This document shows, piece by piece, positions 26,286-35,464 of a stretch of DNA of 64,000 nt (its first letter is position 1; each line of letters opens with the position of its first letter). Position numbers and translations under genes: made by a program. The stretch is from NCBI GenBank assembly GCA_918797485.1, contig CAKKNE010000002.1, positions 2,012,501 through 2,076,500 on the forward strand. Reading direction: 5' to 3'. This DNA comes from Pelagomonas calceolata. Taxonomy: Eukaryota > Sar > Pelagophyceae > Pelagomonadales > Pelagomonadaceae. Under the pieces are notes generated by a model, which saw nothing but the letters and a program-made list of their open reading frames with translations, was not told the DNA's origin and did not search any database.

Positions 26286-28298
26286 TTACTCACCATTATT
26301 ACTCCCGCCATTCGCCGCCGCGCCGGTCACCCGCTCCGCCGCCTCCTCCAGAAACTCCATGACGCCCCGCTCGACGCCCCGCAGTCGATCGTCGCGCACG
26401 TACCGCGGCAGCACGGCGTGGAGCCGCCGGCCGTCCCGCTCGAGCTGCGCGTACTCGTCGCGCGACAGAGAGCGCGTCCGGACGGACGCGGCGAGCGCGG
26501 CCGCGAAGCGTGACAGCAGCGCCGCCGCGAGGCCGACGCCCGTCGTCACGTCGTCGGCAACGCTCTCGCCCGCGGTCGCCTCCTTGGCAAATAACTTCTC
26601 GACGTCCATTTCGACGCCCGACCGCGCGGCCGCGCCGGACGCGCGCGGCGTTCTTAATGAACGCGCGCGCCGGTCGACGGCGTCGTCGCTTATCTCGATT
26701 TCCGCCACGTGAGTCTTGCTCCGCAGGGCGGCGTCGACGCGTTTTGAGGCGGCCGCGATCATGGAGACGCAGGCGTCTATGTATGAAGCGGGACCGTCAT
26801 TCACAGATATGGTGGCGATGGCGTCTTGCGCCTTCTGATCTAAATCTTCGCCGACGACCGCGACGTGCCGCTCCAGGAGGTCAGTGGACAACGCGTCGTC
26901 GCCGCGCAACCGGCACAGCGCCGCGAGCGCCACGATCGTCGACGGTTGCAAGCCGCCGCGCGCCTCGATCATAGATCGGAGCCACGCCTCGGATTTCGCG
27001 GTTCTCTTAGAAACGGAGTCCTCCTTCGATAGGAACGGCTCGAGCGGCGCGGCGCGCTCGCGCAGGGACCGCGCCGCTCGTCTCAAAGCCACGTCCGCGT
27101 TCGTCGGCGCGCTCCTCAAGGCTTGGGCGTCGTCCGATTCTGTAGAAGCGGCGAGGTCGTCGAGGGCCTTGGTCGAGGCGCTCTCGAGCTCCCTTTCCGA
27201 AGCGTCGTGCGCCTTCGCCGCAATTGTAGCAGCGACCGCAGAAACGCGTTCCGGGTCGACGGCGACCGCAGCTCTTAACGCGAGGGCAACGTCGCCGTAG
27301 TCCGTTGAATTTGAGACCATTTTCTGCACCTGGTCCACGAATTTGGCCGTGGGCCCGGAGGGCAGCTCCACGACGCCGTCCAATTGACCTACAATAGCGT
27401 CGCGCGGCCCGCAGAATTTATCAGAGAGCATTGTAACCCTCCTTTCCAACGAAAGGGACGCGTCGTCGTTTCGTAAAGCGTCGTCCAACACACCACACAA
27501 ATAACGATCGGCGCAGTCCGCCGCCGCGGCCCGAGCCTTCGAAGCGTCCTCCGCGTCGCCGACCTTTGTGAGCAGCCGCACGCGCGCCGCGAGATGGCCC
27601 GAAGCCGCCAATGTGTCGTCAAAGACCTGCAGGTCGCCCTTGAGAGAAGTGACGATGCGCCGCGCATCGTCATGGATGTCCCGCAGCGACGCCACGTGTC
27701 CATGGGAAGATAATACCGCGTCCGCGGCCTCATACATCGAGACGGCGTCCTCGTGGCGCCCTTCGCTCACCGCAACCTCCAGCTTCTTCGGGAGTTCGAA
27801 GAGGAACTCCAGCCGCTTCAGCAAGCGACGCGAGCGCACGAGCGTGTCTATTTGCGAACGCTTGTCCGCCAGCGAGCCGTTGACTTGCTTCGCGAGAGCG
27901 TCGACGTCACACAGCGTCGCATCTAAGCACGCGACGCCGGCCTCCATGGCGCCTACATTACTATTCATTTCTTGGATCGTCTCCGTGGCCGCGATGAACT
28001 TGGAGTAGTTTTCGTAGACCAGTGCCTGCAAATCGGAACCGAGCGTCCGCGTTTCTCGTCTTAGAGCAGCGTCCCGTTCTAACAAGCGATCCAGGGGCTG
28101 CCTCCTTAGCAATTCTTCGACATAAGTTTTGGCTTCGAAATCAGTTCTATCTAGGGGCTCGGCGGGCTCGGCGTCGTCGTCGTCGTCTTTTACTGGTGTT
28201 TTTTCGATGCCGTAGAAGCTCGCGAGCAGGTTCTGCGACGTCGGCGCGCCTTCATCGTCGCTGCCGCCTAATGAGTCGTCGCTCGAGTCGTCGGACAT
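26286..28298 (-). CDS. VPS51: Vacuolar protein sorting-associated protein 51
   Basis: 670 residues starting MSDDSSDDSLGGSDDEG. Subunit of the GARP and EARP tethering complexes for endosome-to-Golgi transport. The diagnostic N-terminal region is present: SQNLLASFYGIE, DRTDFEAKTYVEELLRRQPLDRLLERDAALRRETRTLGSDLQALVYENYSKFIAATETI, the Vps51/Vps67 family signature. A helical coil EMNSNVGAMEAGV follows, then a long CATCHR-like helical body. Length is on the short side of the family, where the C-terminal half is poorly conserved. It shares a 364-bp divergent promoter with the helicase gene. Confidence 0.88.
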   Translation of the reverse strand: MSDDSSDDSLGGSDDEGAPTSQNLLASFYGIEKTPVKDDDDDAEPAEPLDRTDFEAKTYVEELLRRQPLDRLLERDAALRRETRTLGSDLQALVYENYSKFIAATETIQEMNSNVGAMEAGVACLDATLCDVDALAKQVNGSLADKRSQIDTLVRSRRLLKRLEFLFELPKKLEVAVSEGRHEDAVSMYEAADAVLSSHGHVASLRDIHDDARRIVTSLKGDLQVFDDTLAASGHLAARVRLLTKVGDAEDASKARAAAADCADRYLCGVLDDALRNDDASLSLERRVTMLSDKFCGPRDAIVGQLDGVVELPSGPTAKFVDQVQKMVSNSTDYGDVALALRAAVAVDPERVSAVAATIAAKAHDASERELESASTKALDDLAASTESDDAQALRSAPTNADVALRRAARSLRERAAPLEPFLSKEDSVSKRTAKSEAWLRSMIEARGGLQPSTIVALAALCRLRGDDALSTDLLERHVAVVGEDLDQKAQDAIATISVNDGPASYIDACVSMIAAASKRVDAALRSKTHVAEIEISDDAVDRRARSLRTPRASGAAARSGVEMDVEKLFAKEATAGESVADDVTTGVGLAAALLSRFAAALAASVRTRSLSRDEYAQLERDGRRLHAVLPRYVRDDRLRGVERGVMEFLEEAAERVTGAAANGGSNNGE

Positions 28299-28451
28299 TT
28301 GCTGCGCGTGGGCGCCTGGGCAGGGCTGTGTAGCGAGTATCTCAACGCGGTTTCGCGATCGCTGCTGCAATAGTGAGTCTGAGGGCTACCAAATGAGAAA
28401 ACGGAGCAGTCTGCGCGCCTTTCTGGCGTCTCTATGCCAAAAAAAGTGCTT

Positions 28452-28476
28452 GCTAGTGTCTTTACGCGACGCTAGC
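28452..28476 (+). promoter_or_regulatory. Promoter palindrome
   Basis: GCTAGTGTCTTTAC, spacer, GCTAGC in the 28299-28662 gap between VPS51 and the helicase. Nothing else recognised in that gap. Confidence 0.6.
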
Positions 28477-28662
28477 CCCGGTTTTGTGCAGCAATTTGAG
28501 GCAAAACACACGCGCGCCGCAGCCGCGGTTGCGTGCGTAGAGCAGTTTCGGGCGCAGACACCACCGCTGTCCAGCGCAGCGCCGACCGACCGGTCATAAC
28601 TACGTGCTTTTGGCCTTTTGGCAAGGTCTCACATCACCGCTGCAGAGCGGTGCCAAACTCAC

Positions 28663-31053
28663 ATGGCCGAGCCCCACCCCTGGCAGCCCGACGCGGCGCC
28701 CTTCGTCGCGCAGCTCCTCAAACATCTGGACGCGGGCACGCTGCCGAGCGAGGTGAATCCATTACCGCACGTCGCGCGGGGCCGCGGCCACGGCGCGGCG
28801 AGGGACGCATCAACATTATACGCGCCGCACGTTTTGGAGGAGTGCCTCGCCGGCGCGCGCGAGGAGCGCCAACGACGTGAAAGGCGGCGCGTCAAGGTGA
28901 TTGTGGTGGAAACGACGCCGATCGGCGACCACAATTTGCGGTTCGCGCTCCTCAAGAAGAAGGGGTCTGATGGAGACGAGCTCTTCAGCGACCGCGTCGC
29001 GTTACTGGGAAGGAGCAATCGAAATGAAGCGCACTGCGTCGTCGTGCCGACAAGGGAGGCTTCGAGTCTCCATTCCACCAAGAGTTCGGGCAAGACATGT
29101 AGGGTGGCGTTCCTGGGGAACGGCGTGTTTATCAGAGGCGCGACGTTAGATGTAGAGTTACGCCTCGACGCTCTACCGGCATTCAGGGAGAACTCGGCCC
29201 TGCAGACGCTCGAGAACATCAATCAAAGCCTGCTCGCTCCGTTATTAGCTCATACCACGGAAACGCCAAAAGCTGCGCCGCGCACGCCAGCTCCCCTCTG
29301 GCAGGCCCTGCGGTCTTCTTCAAACGCGTCGCAGTTCGCGGCCATCGCTGCTGGTGCTGATGCTACACCCTTCGCGCTCGTGCAAGGGCCGCCGGGCACG
29401 GGCAAGACGCGCACGATCCTGGGGGTCTGCGCCGCTTTATTACATGGTGATCTCGCGGAGCCGCCGCCTCCACAAAGAAGTCGGCGGGGCCCGGGCATGC
29501 TCTCATCACAAACGTCGATGCGCGCGACGACGCGGATTAACGCCCCTGGTGGTTTACTTCAAGCCGCAGAACGGTCGCGGCGCATTCTGGTGACGGCGCC
29601 GTCGAACGCGGCCGTCGACGAGGTCGCGGCGCGGTTCGTAAGGGAGGGCGTGCCGGGGCCCGACGGGCGCATTAGGCGTGTTCGGTTATGTAGGGTGGGT
29701 ACCGTGGGCGGGAGCCATCGCACCGAAGCGACGCCGCACGAGGCGTTGTTAAGGGGCTACACGTTGGACGTGCTGGCGGAGCGGCAGGCGGGACGAAGAG
29801 CGGAAAGAGTCACGTCGGCTTTATTACAGGCCGACATTGTAGTTGCCACTTTATCAGGGTGCGCGCATTCTTCGCTAGCCGAGGCGCAACAATCCATCGC
29901 GCCGGAGCCGTTGTTTGATGCCGTTGTGGTGGACGAGGCGGCGCAAGCCGTCGAACCTTCTACATACATACCGCTGCGCTACGGCCCGAAGCGTGTCGTG
30001 TTAGTGGGCGACCCGGCGCAGCTCGCCGCGACACTACTGTCGCCGGCGACGGAGCGCGCGGGCTACGGGCAGTCGCTGTTTGAAAGACTGTGGCGCGGCG
30101 GCCACCCTACTTCTTTATTACGCACGCAATACCGCATGCAGCGGGACCTCTGCGATCTTGTTTCAAGGCGCTTCTACTCCGGGTTGCTGACGAGCGCGGA
30201 CCGCGTCACGAGCCAGTCTCATTCATTACCGCCCGCCTTGACGGCGCTCGGTAGGACACATAGTGCGCCGCTCGCCTTCCACGACGTCACGAGCGGTGAA
30301 TCAAGAAGGCCAGACGGCCGTTCCTGGGCGAACGCGGCGGAAGCGCGCGTATGTGCGAGATTGGCAGGGGACATCGTGCGGACGACGTCACTCTCCGTGG
30401 GCGTCGTCGCGCCCTACCGCGCTCAATTAACCGAGCTCCGCAACGCGTTGAGAGGTATTAATGGAGACGTCGAGGTCTCGACGGTCGACGCGTTCCAGGG
30501 GCGCGAGAAGGATGTCGTGATTGTGTCGTGCGTTCGGGCGCCGTCCCACGGACGCGACGTCGAGTCGATCGGGTTCCTCGCGGACCGGCACCGGCTCAAT
30601 GTATTACTGTCGCGAGCTAGATTGGCGTGCTGGGTCGTCGGCCACGCGTCGACATTGAGGCGCAACGACGACTGGAGGGCGTTGGTCGAGGCCGCCGAGC
30701 GCGCCGGGGCGCTGTTTTCCGAAGACCGGCCCCGCAAGAAGAAACGGCGGTCGCCGCCGCCGGCGTCGCCTCCCGCTAAGTCGCCCACAAAGCGGTCGAC
30801 GCCCTGCCGCGCCGCGCGCGCCGCGCTGCCGTCGAACGTCGTCGCCGCCGTCGCGCCGCCGCCGCGCTCGTCCGAGCGCACGGCCGCGATCCGCCGGGCG
30901 CGCGAGGCCGAAGCTAGAGGCGAAGTCATCGACGTCGACGCCCCGCCGGAGGTCATCGTCATCCAGGACTCGGACCCGGAGAGCGAGGCCGAGCTGATCT
31001 GCCGGCCGCGGAAGGTGGGGAAGAAGAAAAAGAAGCGACGGCGGACTCGCTAG
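28663..31053 (+). CDS. Superfamily 1 helicase, Sen1/UPF1 type
   Basis: 796 residues. Order of motifs: an oligonucleotide-binding N-terminal region; Walker A FALVQGPPGTGKTRT near residue 240; motif Ic ILVTAPSNAAVDEVAAR; motif II AVVVDEAAQAVEPS (DEAA); motif III VLVGDPAQLAAT; motif IV/V LRTQYRMQRDLCDLVS and STVDAFQGREKDVVIVSCVRA; motif VI NVLLSRARLACWVVG. This is the UPF1-like group; absence of the UPF1 Cys/His domain and the layout favour the Sen1/senataxin or IGHMBP2 branch. The C-terminal tail is basic and Ser/Pro-rich with KKKRR clusters, probably nuclear localisation. Start at MAEPHPWQ, downstream of the promoter motif. Confidence 0.88.
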   Translation: MAEPHPWQPDAAPFVAQLLKHLDAGTLPSEVNPLPHVARGRGHGAARDASTLYAPHVLEECLAGAREERQRRERRRVKVIVVETTPIGDHNLRFALLKKKGSDGDELFSDRVALLGRSNRNEAHCVVVPTREASSLHSTKSSGKTCRVAFLGNGVFIRGATLDVELRLDALPAFRENSALQTLENINQSLLAPLLAHTTETPKAAPRTPAPLWQALRSSSNASQFAAIAAGADATPFALVQGPPGTGKTRTILGVCAALLHGDLAEPPPPQRSRRGPGMLSSQTSMRATTRINAPGGLLQAAERSRRILVTAPSNAAVDEVAARFVREGVPGPDGRIRRVRLCRVGTVGGSHRTEATPHEALLRGYTLDVLAERQAGRRAERVTSALLQADIVVATLSGCAHSSLAEAQQSIAPEPLFDAVVVDEAAQAVEPSTYIPLRYGPKRVVLVGDPAQLAATLLSPATERAGYGQSLFERLWRGGHPTSLLRTQYRMQRDLCDLVSRRFYSGLLTSADRVTSQSHSLPPALTALGRTHSAPLAFHDVTSGESRRPDGRSWANAAEARVCARLAGDIVRTTSLSVGVVAPYRAQLTELRNALRGINGDVEVSTVDAFQGREKDVVIVSCVRAPSHGRDVESIGFLADRHRLNVLLSRARLACWVVGHASTLRRNDDWRALVEAAERAGALFSEDRPRKKKRRSPPPASPPAKSPTKRSTPCRAARAALPSNVVAAVAPPPRSSERTAAIRRAREAEARGEVIDVDAPPEVIVIQDSDPESEAELICRPRKVGKKKKKRRRTR

Positions 31054-31145
31054 CCTTGTTGTAATGTGTTTGGTATCAGAGTCACACAGTCAATACTTAG
31101 CGAAACGAAAGCGCGCGACAGGGTTATACTCGGAACGAGTCCCGC

Positions 31146-32174
31146 TCAGCGCCCAGGTTGAGGTGGAGGAGGCGGCCGCGGCGGAAAAGCGCGGCCGCCC
31201 AGGCCGCACTGCCGCGCGTGCGCCACCCACGCGAGCGCCGGTGGGCTTCCGCGCGGCCCGAAGCCGAACGCCTTGCCACAAGGGCATGCCCACGGTAAGG
31301 CTACCGTTGGCGCGAAGAGGGGCAGGCCGGGCAGCGACCCCGCGCGCGGCCGTGGCAGGAGCGGCAGGCCGGGCGGCGACATTGAGTTCGCGCGCGGGCG
31401 TTGGAAAAGGAGGCCCGGCGACGGCGTCGCGACCGGCAGCGGCATCGGCGACGTACTCGCGGCGCGCGGCCGCTTGGCGACGGGCAGCGGCGTCCGCGAC
31501 ACGACGACGCGCGGCGGCGGCGGCGTCGGCACCCGCGGCGGCGTCGGCACGGGAGACTTCGCCTTTGGCACGGGTCGCGCCCGCGCCGGCGTCCAGGCGC
31601 GCACGGTTAGTACTTTGTCGCCCGCTTTTTTCACGTCCTTGGGCTCGAGGCCCACGGTCTGCCCGGCGACGCTCCGCTCGTAGCGCTGCGCGCCCTTGCA
31701 GACGTGGTTCGCCTTGGGCTCGCCGCAGCGCGAGCAGCGGTAGCGGCCGCGTGGGCGCGCCGGGTCCGGCGTCACGATGGCGACGGGCGGCGGCGGCGGC
31801 GGCGGCGTTTCCTTGCGTTTCGGGTCGAGCGCGTTGAGCGCCGCCAGGGCGCGCGACGCCGCGTTGTCGTCGCGCGGCGGCGGCGCCTCGGAGACGCCCG
31901 CGAGGACGGCCGCTGCGTCCACGAGCGACGGCGTGCGCTGGTGGCGCTTGCGCTTGACCACTTGCGGCGGCGAGTCCTCGGCGGCCAGCGACTGCGCGGC
32001 GCGCCCGAGCACCGTGGCCGCCTCCCTCATCAGGGCGTCGACGCCGTCTTCCTCCACCGGTATCGTTTCTACGGCGTTCGGTGACTCCTCGGAGCGGCTG
32101 CGGCTGCGGCCGGCCTCGCAGATGGCCGAAGCGATGGCGTCGACGCGCGCGTGGGTTGGGGGCTCGATGTCCAT
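31146..32174 (-). CDS. Pro-rich protein with a CxxCGxxKxxHxC zinc-knuckle-like motif
   Basis: 342 residues starting MDIEPPTHARVDAIA. Mostly disordered, Pro/Ala/Arg-rich. The only ordered-looking element is RYRCSRCGEPKANHVCKGA near residue 165, a compact CCHC arrangement that probably binds zinc. A second Cys/His cluster, CPCGKAFGFGPRG...HARQC, lies near the C-terminus and resembles a C2H2 finger. Both suggest nucleic-acid or protein binding in the nucleus; no specific function can be assigned. Convergent with the helicase (92 bp between stops). Confidence 0.65.
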   Translation of the reverse strand: MDIEPPTHARVDAIASAICEAGRSRSRSEESPNAVETIPVEEDGVDALMREAATVLGRAAQSLAAEDSPPQVVKRKRHQRTPSLVDAAAVLAGVSEAPPPRDDNAASRALAALNALDPKRKETPPPPPPPVAIVTPDPARPRGRYRCSRCGEPKANHVCKGAQRYERSVAGQTVGLEPKDVKKAGDKVLTVRAWTPARARPVPKAKSPVPTPPRVPTPPPPRVVVSRTPLPVAKRPRAASTSPMPLPVATPSPGLLFQRPRANSMSPPGLPLLPRPRAGSLPGLPLFAPTVALPWACPCGKAFGFGPRGSPPALAWVAHARQCGLGGRAFPPRPPPPPQPGR

Positions 32175-32665
32175 GGTTCTGGTGGTTTCGCGTGCCGGCT
32201 GCCCCTTGTCCCGGCGGTGTCCGCTGCGGCCCAAAGTCTCCGCGCGCGGTCAGCTCACTCAGGGGACCACGCTGCAGCGTTTTCCCGCCCTAGTTCGGGC
32301 CACGGCGTGAGCACGAGGGGCCTTCGCACAGCGAAAATTTATCGGGTGCTCTGCCTCGGACCGGTTGTGGTAAAGTTGCCTTTTTGAACCGGTTCAAGTT
32401 CGCGCAGCACCTCTAAGAACGGGGTTCTCGCAAGGGCGAGCCCCCGCTGGAGTCCTGAGACCAAACCCGACCCAAAACGCAGAAGCCGCGCGGTGGCGCA
32501 TGAGCAGGCTGCCAAAATCCTAGTCGCCGAGCGATTCCCCTCACGACGAAGCTCAAGCACGCGCAAGGCAGCTGTCGGAGGTCGATGCACCGAAAATCCA
32601 GTCCAACAAGGCCCTCTCAACGACGTGGCGCGCGGCCCTCGCGTCCCTTAGTTACCACATCGTTA
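32175..32665. other. Intergenic, nothing recognised
   Basis: 491 bp between two minus-strand genes. A short hairpin GGGTTCTCGC-AAG-GGCGAGCCC (about 32421) is visible; no gene, tRNA or promoter palindrome. Confidence 0.4.
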
Positions 32666-34546
32666 CTATTCCTCTAAAAAGCGCAGGTCCACGAGTTCCC
32701 CCGAGCCGTCGAAGCGACGCTCCACAGCTTTTGACCGATGCGCAATGCGCACGGCACCATTCTCGAAGCGGAGCCCGACGTCCGCCGGGAACAAGCGCAT
32801 GCCATTCTCCTCGCGCGCGCCGGCCCAGGCGTCGGTCGCCCAGCGCGGCGGCGTCGGCTGCGAGCGCCGGAGCCGGAGCCCGAACGCGCCGAGCCGTATT
32901 ACTTGAAAGCCAAGCATGCACGTCCAAGCAGCGCCAATACCGAGACCAACACGCTCAATGACGGAGAACGCTGTGACCATCGCCGCGGCATTTATCGCGT
33001 AGAACGTCGATAAAAATCCAAGATCGCGCTTGGCGAGGAGGGCTCCTTCCATCGCACACATGGGCGCGAGGCACGCGACGCACGCCGCCGCGAGCGGGGC
33101 CAGTCCGCGCAGCCGCTGCACGACAGCCGCGTCGGCCGTGAATATCGCACCCGAAGAATAGAGCGCCGCCGTCGCCGCGAGCGCCGACCCCACGCCGACG
33201 CCGACGCCTACTTTGAGTAATCGTCGCGTGAGGGGCCACTTCTGCCGCGCGCCGGGCAAAAAAGCCTGCCCGATTTGGGAGCCAACTTCCGCGAACGGCC
33301 AAAAGGCCCAGTACAATCCCATGAGGATCCTATGCGCGGCCGTGGCGGCGACGCCGTCGGCCGTGGCGACGTGTGCTAACGTTGAGTACGCGGCGATTTT
33401 GCCTAAAAGCGTCACCACGAGTGGCCTCGCGTAGCGCGCGAACGTCTTCACTTCATTGCGCGATGGCAGCAGGCGCCTGGCCGCCTTTGATATCGTCGGC
33501 AGGCGCCGCCGCGCGGACGTGAGGAGCGCAGCGGCGACGAGCGCCTCCGAGACGACCGTGGCCGCGGCCGCGCCGGCGACACCGCGGCCCAGGCCGCACA
33601 CCAGTAGGATGTCGAGGCCGAGATTCAGAGCGCCCCCAGCGAGCAGTGCCAGGAGCGGAGTTATGGCATCCTTCGAGGCGAGGCAGAAGGCGACCGACAC
33701 CTTGCAGAGGAGCGCGAACGGCGCGCCGACGGCCCTCACGCGCGCGTAGGCGAACGCCGGCGCCACTATCGCGGCCGACTGCCGCGCGGTGTATCTCGCG
33801 AGCAGCTGCCTGCCGAAAACGAGCTGGGCGGACGCGGACGCGACGCCGCAGACGACCGCCAGGCGCACGGCGCTTGCGAACAGAGAAGCGACATCCTTAT
33901 CTTCGGCGAGCGCCGTCGCGATCAGGTTCGTCGTGGCCACCGAGAGGAAGCTGAAAAGATACGCAGCGTTGTCGCCGATCAAGGTACCGGGGCCCAGCGC
34001 TGCCAATTCGAGCGCCGTCGGGCTGCTGCGGCCGACCACGGCCGTGTCCACCAGCGTCAGCATGGGTGAAATGAGCCACGCGCCGAGCGTCGGGGCGGCG
34101 AACTTTGCCAGCGTCCGGGCGGACGGCAGGTCGCCGCGGGACTCGACGGCGATCCGGAGGCGCGGCTTCCGCGGCGAGACCTTGCGACCGTCGCGCGTCG
34201 TCCGCAGCGTCACGCGCACGCGAGATTCGTCGCTCTTAAACGTGGTGCGCAGATGCCATTCGTCCTTCGTCTGTCGGTCGTCGTCATCAAAGACGCAGGC
34301 GTCGTCGGACGCGACGAGCCGCCCCGCGTCCACGATTGATGTGGACCGCTCGACCGGCGTGACGAAGGTCCGCTCGAGGACGTCCCCGTCCAGGCGCTCG
34401 CGCGACGTGAGCTCGTAACCGGCGGGCGCCGTGCCGCCCTCTACGTCGAACTCGCGCTGCCAGCCGGCCCAGGTGCCACCAACGAGCGTCCGGCCCGGCG
34501 GCGCGAGCGCGCGCGCGCACGCACACGCGAGAAAAAGCCTCATCAT
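32666..34546 (-). CDS. MATE-family efflux transporter with extra N- and C-terminal domains
   Basis: 626 residues. Residues ~150-560 are a MATE (multi-antimicrobial extrusion) transporter: FAAPTLGAWLISPMLTLVDTAVVGR is the classic first helix, then repeated hydrophobic spans, GALNLGLDILLVCGLGRGVAGAA, and HRILMGLYWAFWPFAEVGSQIGQAFLPG. The leader MMRLFLACACARALAPPGR resembles a plastid-type pre-sequence, so an envelope location is plausible. Residues ~20-135 (GTWAGWQREFDVEGG...) form a soluble domain that looks lipocalin/DUF3598-like. The last ~45 residues (RLFPADVGLRFENGAVRIAHR...) could be its missing strands. Its ATG overlaps the APC13 stop codon (ATGA). Confidence 0.8.
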   Translation of the reverse strand: MMRLFLACACARALAPPGRTLVGGTWAGWQREFDVEGGTAPAGYELTSRERLDGDVLERTFVTPVERSTSIVDAGRLVASDDACVFDDDDRQTKDEWHLRTTFKSDESRVRVTLRTTRDGRKVSPRKPRLRIAVESRGDLPSARTLAKFAAPTLGAWLISPMLTLVDTAVVGRSSPTALELAALGPGTLIGDNAAYLFSFLSVATTNLIATALAEDKDVASLFASAVRLAVVCGVASASAQLVFGRQLLARYTARQSAAIVAPAFAYARVRAVGAPFALLCKVSVAFCLASKDAITPLLALLAGGALNLGLDILLVCGLGRGVAGAAAATVVSEALVAAALLTSARRRLPTISKAARRLLPSRNEVKTFARYARPLVVTLLGKIAAYSTLAHVATADGVAATAAHRILMGLYWAFWPFAEVGSQIGQAFLPGARQKWPLTRRLLKVGVGVGVGSALAATAALYSSGAIFTADAAVVQRLRGLAPLAAACVACLAPMCAMEGALLAKRDLGFLSTFYAINAAAMVTAFSVIERVGLGIGAAWTCMLGFQVIRLGAFGLRLRRSQPTPPRWATDAWAGAREENGMRLFPADVGLRFENGAVRIAHRSKAVERRFDGSGELVDLRFLEE

Positions 34547-34960
34547 CCCGACCGTCGCGGCGTCCCGCCGGCGGCCTCTTCCAGCTCCAGGTCGTTCCAG
34601 CGCTCCGGCTCCTTCTCCGTGAGGACGTCGCCCGAGTCGACCTCGCCTGTGTAGTAGTATTATGGTCAGAGGAGTATTGAGGGGTAGGAATGTGTGCGAT
34701 GTAGAGCGAGGGTCCTCGGCGATCTTGGTGATTGAAAAAGGTCGTCATCGCGACGCTCGAGAGTAGCAAATATGTTGTGTTCGTCAGCGGACCCAATTAT
34801 GATGCATGTGACGCTGGGGATAGGCACCTTCGTCGCCGAAGGTTTCGCCCGCGGGCAGCTCGACCTCGTCGTCACTCAAGCAGTCCTCGGCCCAGGCCTC
34901 GTCCACCACCTCGTGGACCTTCTTCCACTCGCAGAGCTTGCTGAAGTTGCTGTCGGACAT
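34543..34960 (-). CDS. APC13: Anaphase-promoting complex subunit 13
   Basis: Two exons on the minus strand, 34828-34960 and 34543-34646, encode 78 residues. The protein starts MSDSNFSKLCEWKKVH and contains VVDEAWAEDCLSDDEVELP, matching the APC13 block VIDDAWREDKLPYEDVAIP. After the splice it has EKEPERWNDLELE, matching EQEMKWTDLAL. Length fits APC13 (~60-75 residues). It stabilises TPR subunits of the APC/C ubiquitin ligase. Each exon is too short to stand out alone; the frame is kept across the splice (237 nt total). The stop TGA shares bases with the ATG of the MATE gene downstream on the same strand. Confidence 0.82.
34647..34827 (-). other. Intron of APC13 (181 nt)
   Basis: GTGCCTATCC...CTACACAG, lower GC than the exons, without introner terminal repeats or the GATGGCGT core. 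It looks like an ordinary spliceosomal intron, the only one of its kind in the window. Confidence 0.78.
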
Positions 34961-35133
34961 GGTCTTTGCTGTGCGCGGCGGCGGCGTGCAGGGGCTGTTA
35001 CACGCGGCGCGGCGGGCTAAGCGATCGCAGCGCTGCCCGTGCGATTGCTGCGGACCCCTTCGACACCTGCAAGCTCAGCGAGCGCGTCGACGCAGCGTTT
35101 TTAGCCTGCTTGCTTTGCTTGCCCGGCTTTGCG

Positions 35134-35155
35134 GCTAGTGTGTCACGGCGCTAGC
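35134..35155 (+). promoter_or_regulatory. Promoter palindrome
   Basis: GCTAGTGTGTCAC, GGC, GCTAGC in the 504-bp divergent gap between APC13 and NUDC. Elsewhere in the gap (34961-35464) I see nothing recognisable. Confidence 0.55.
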
Positions 35156-35464
35156 GCACGGCGCGTCCACAGCCAGTTTCGGGCGCTCTGTCACGACTCG
35201 AGGCGGCTGACGACGTCTGAATTCAAACTTTTGCAGCCCGCCTCTCCAGCCAAGCCTCCGTCTTCGCAAACCCCATCTCAGCTCCGTGCTCACTCGCTGT
35301 CGCAGCGATTGCAGTTGACAGCTAGCTGAGTGCTACGTCGTCGCGTGCTTGCGCTGCAGCTTTGAAATCGTCGCTTGCATCGCTGCGCAACACGCCTTGC
35401 AAGCTTTGCTGCACAGCCTATTAACAAAAACCAGCCGCCCGCGGCCGCAGAACTCGCAAAAACC

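Noticed and set aside
32339-32620. 93-codon minus-strand frame between two genes
   Set aside because: No start context, motif or compositional support; the region is better left as intergenic.
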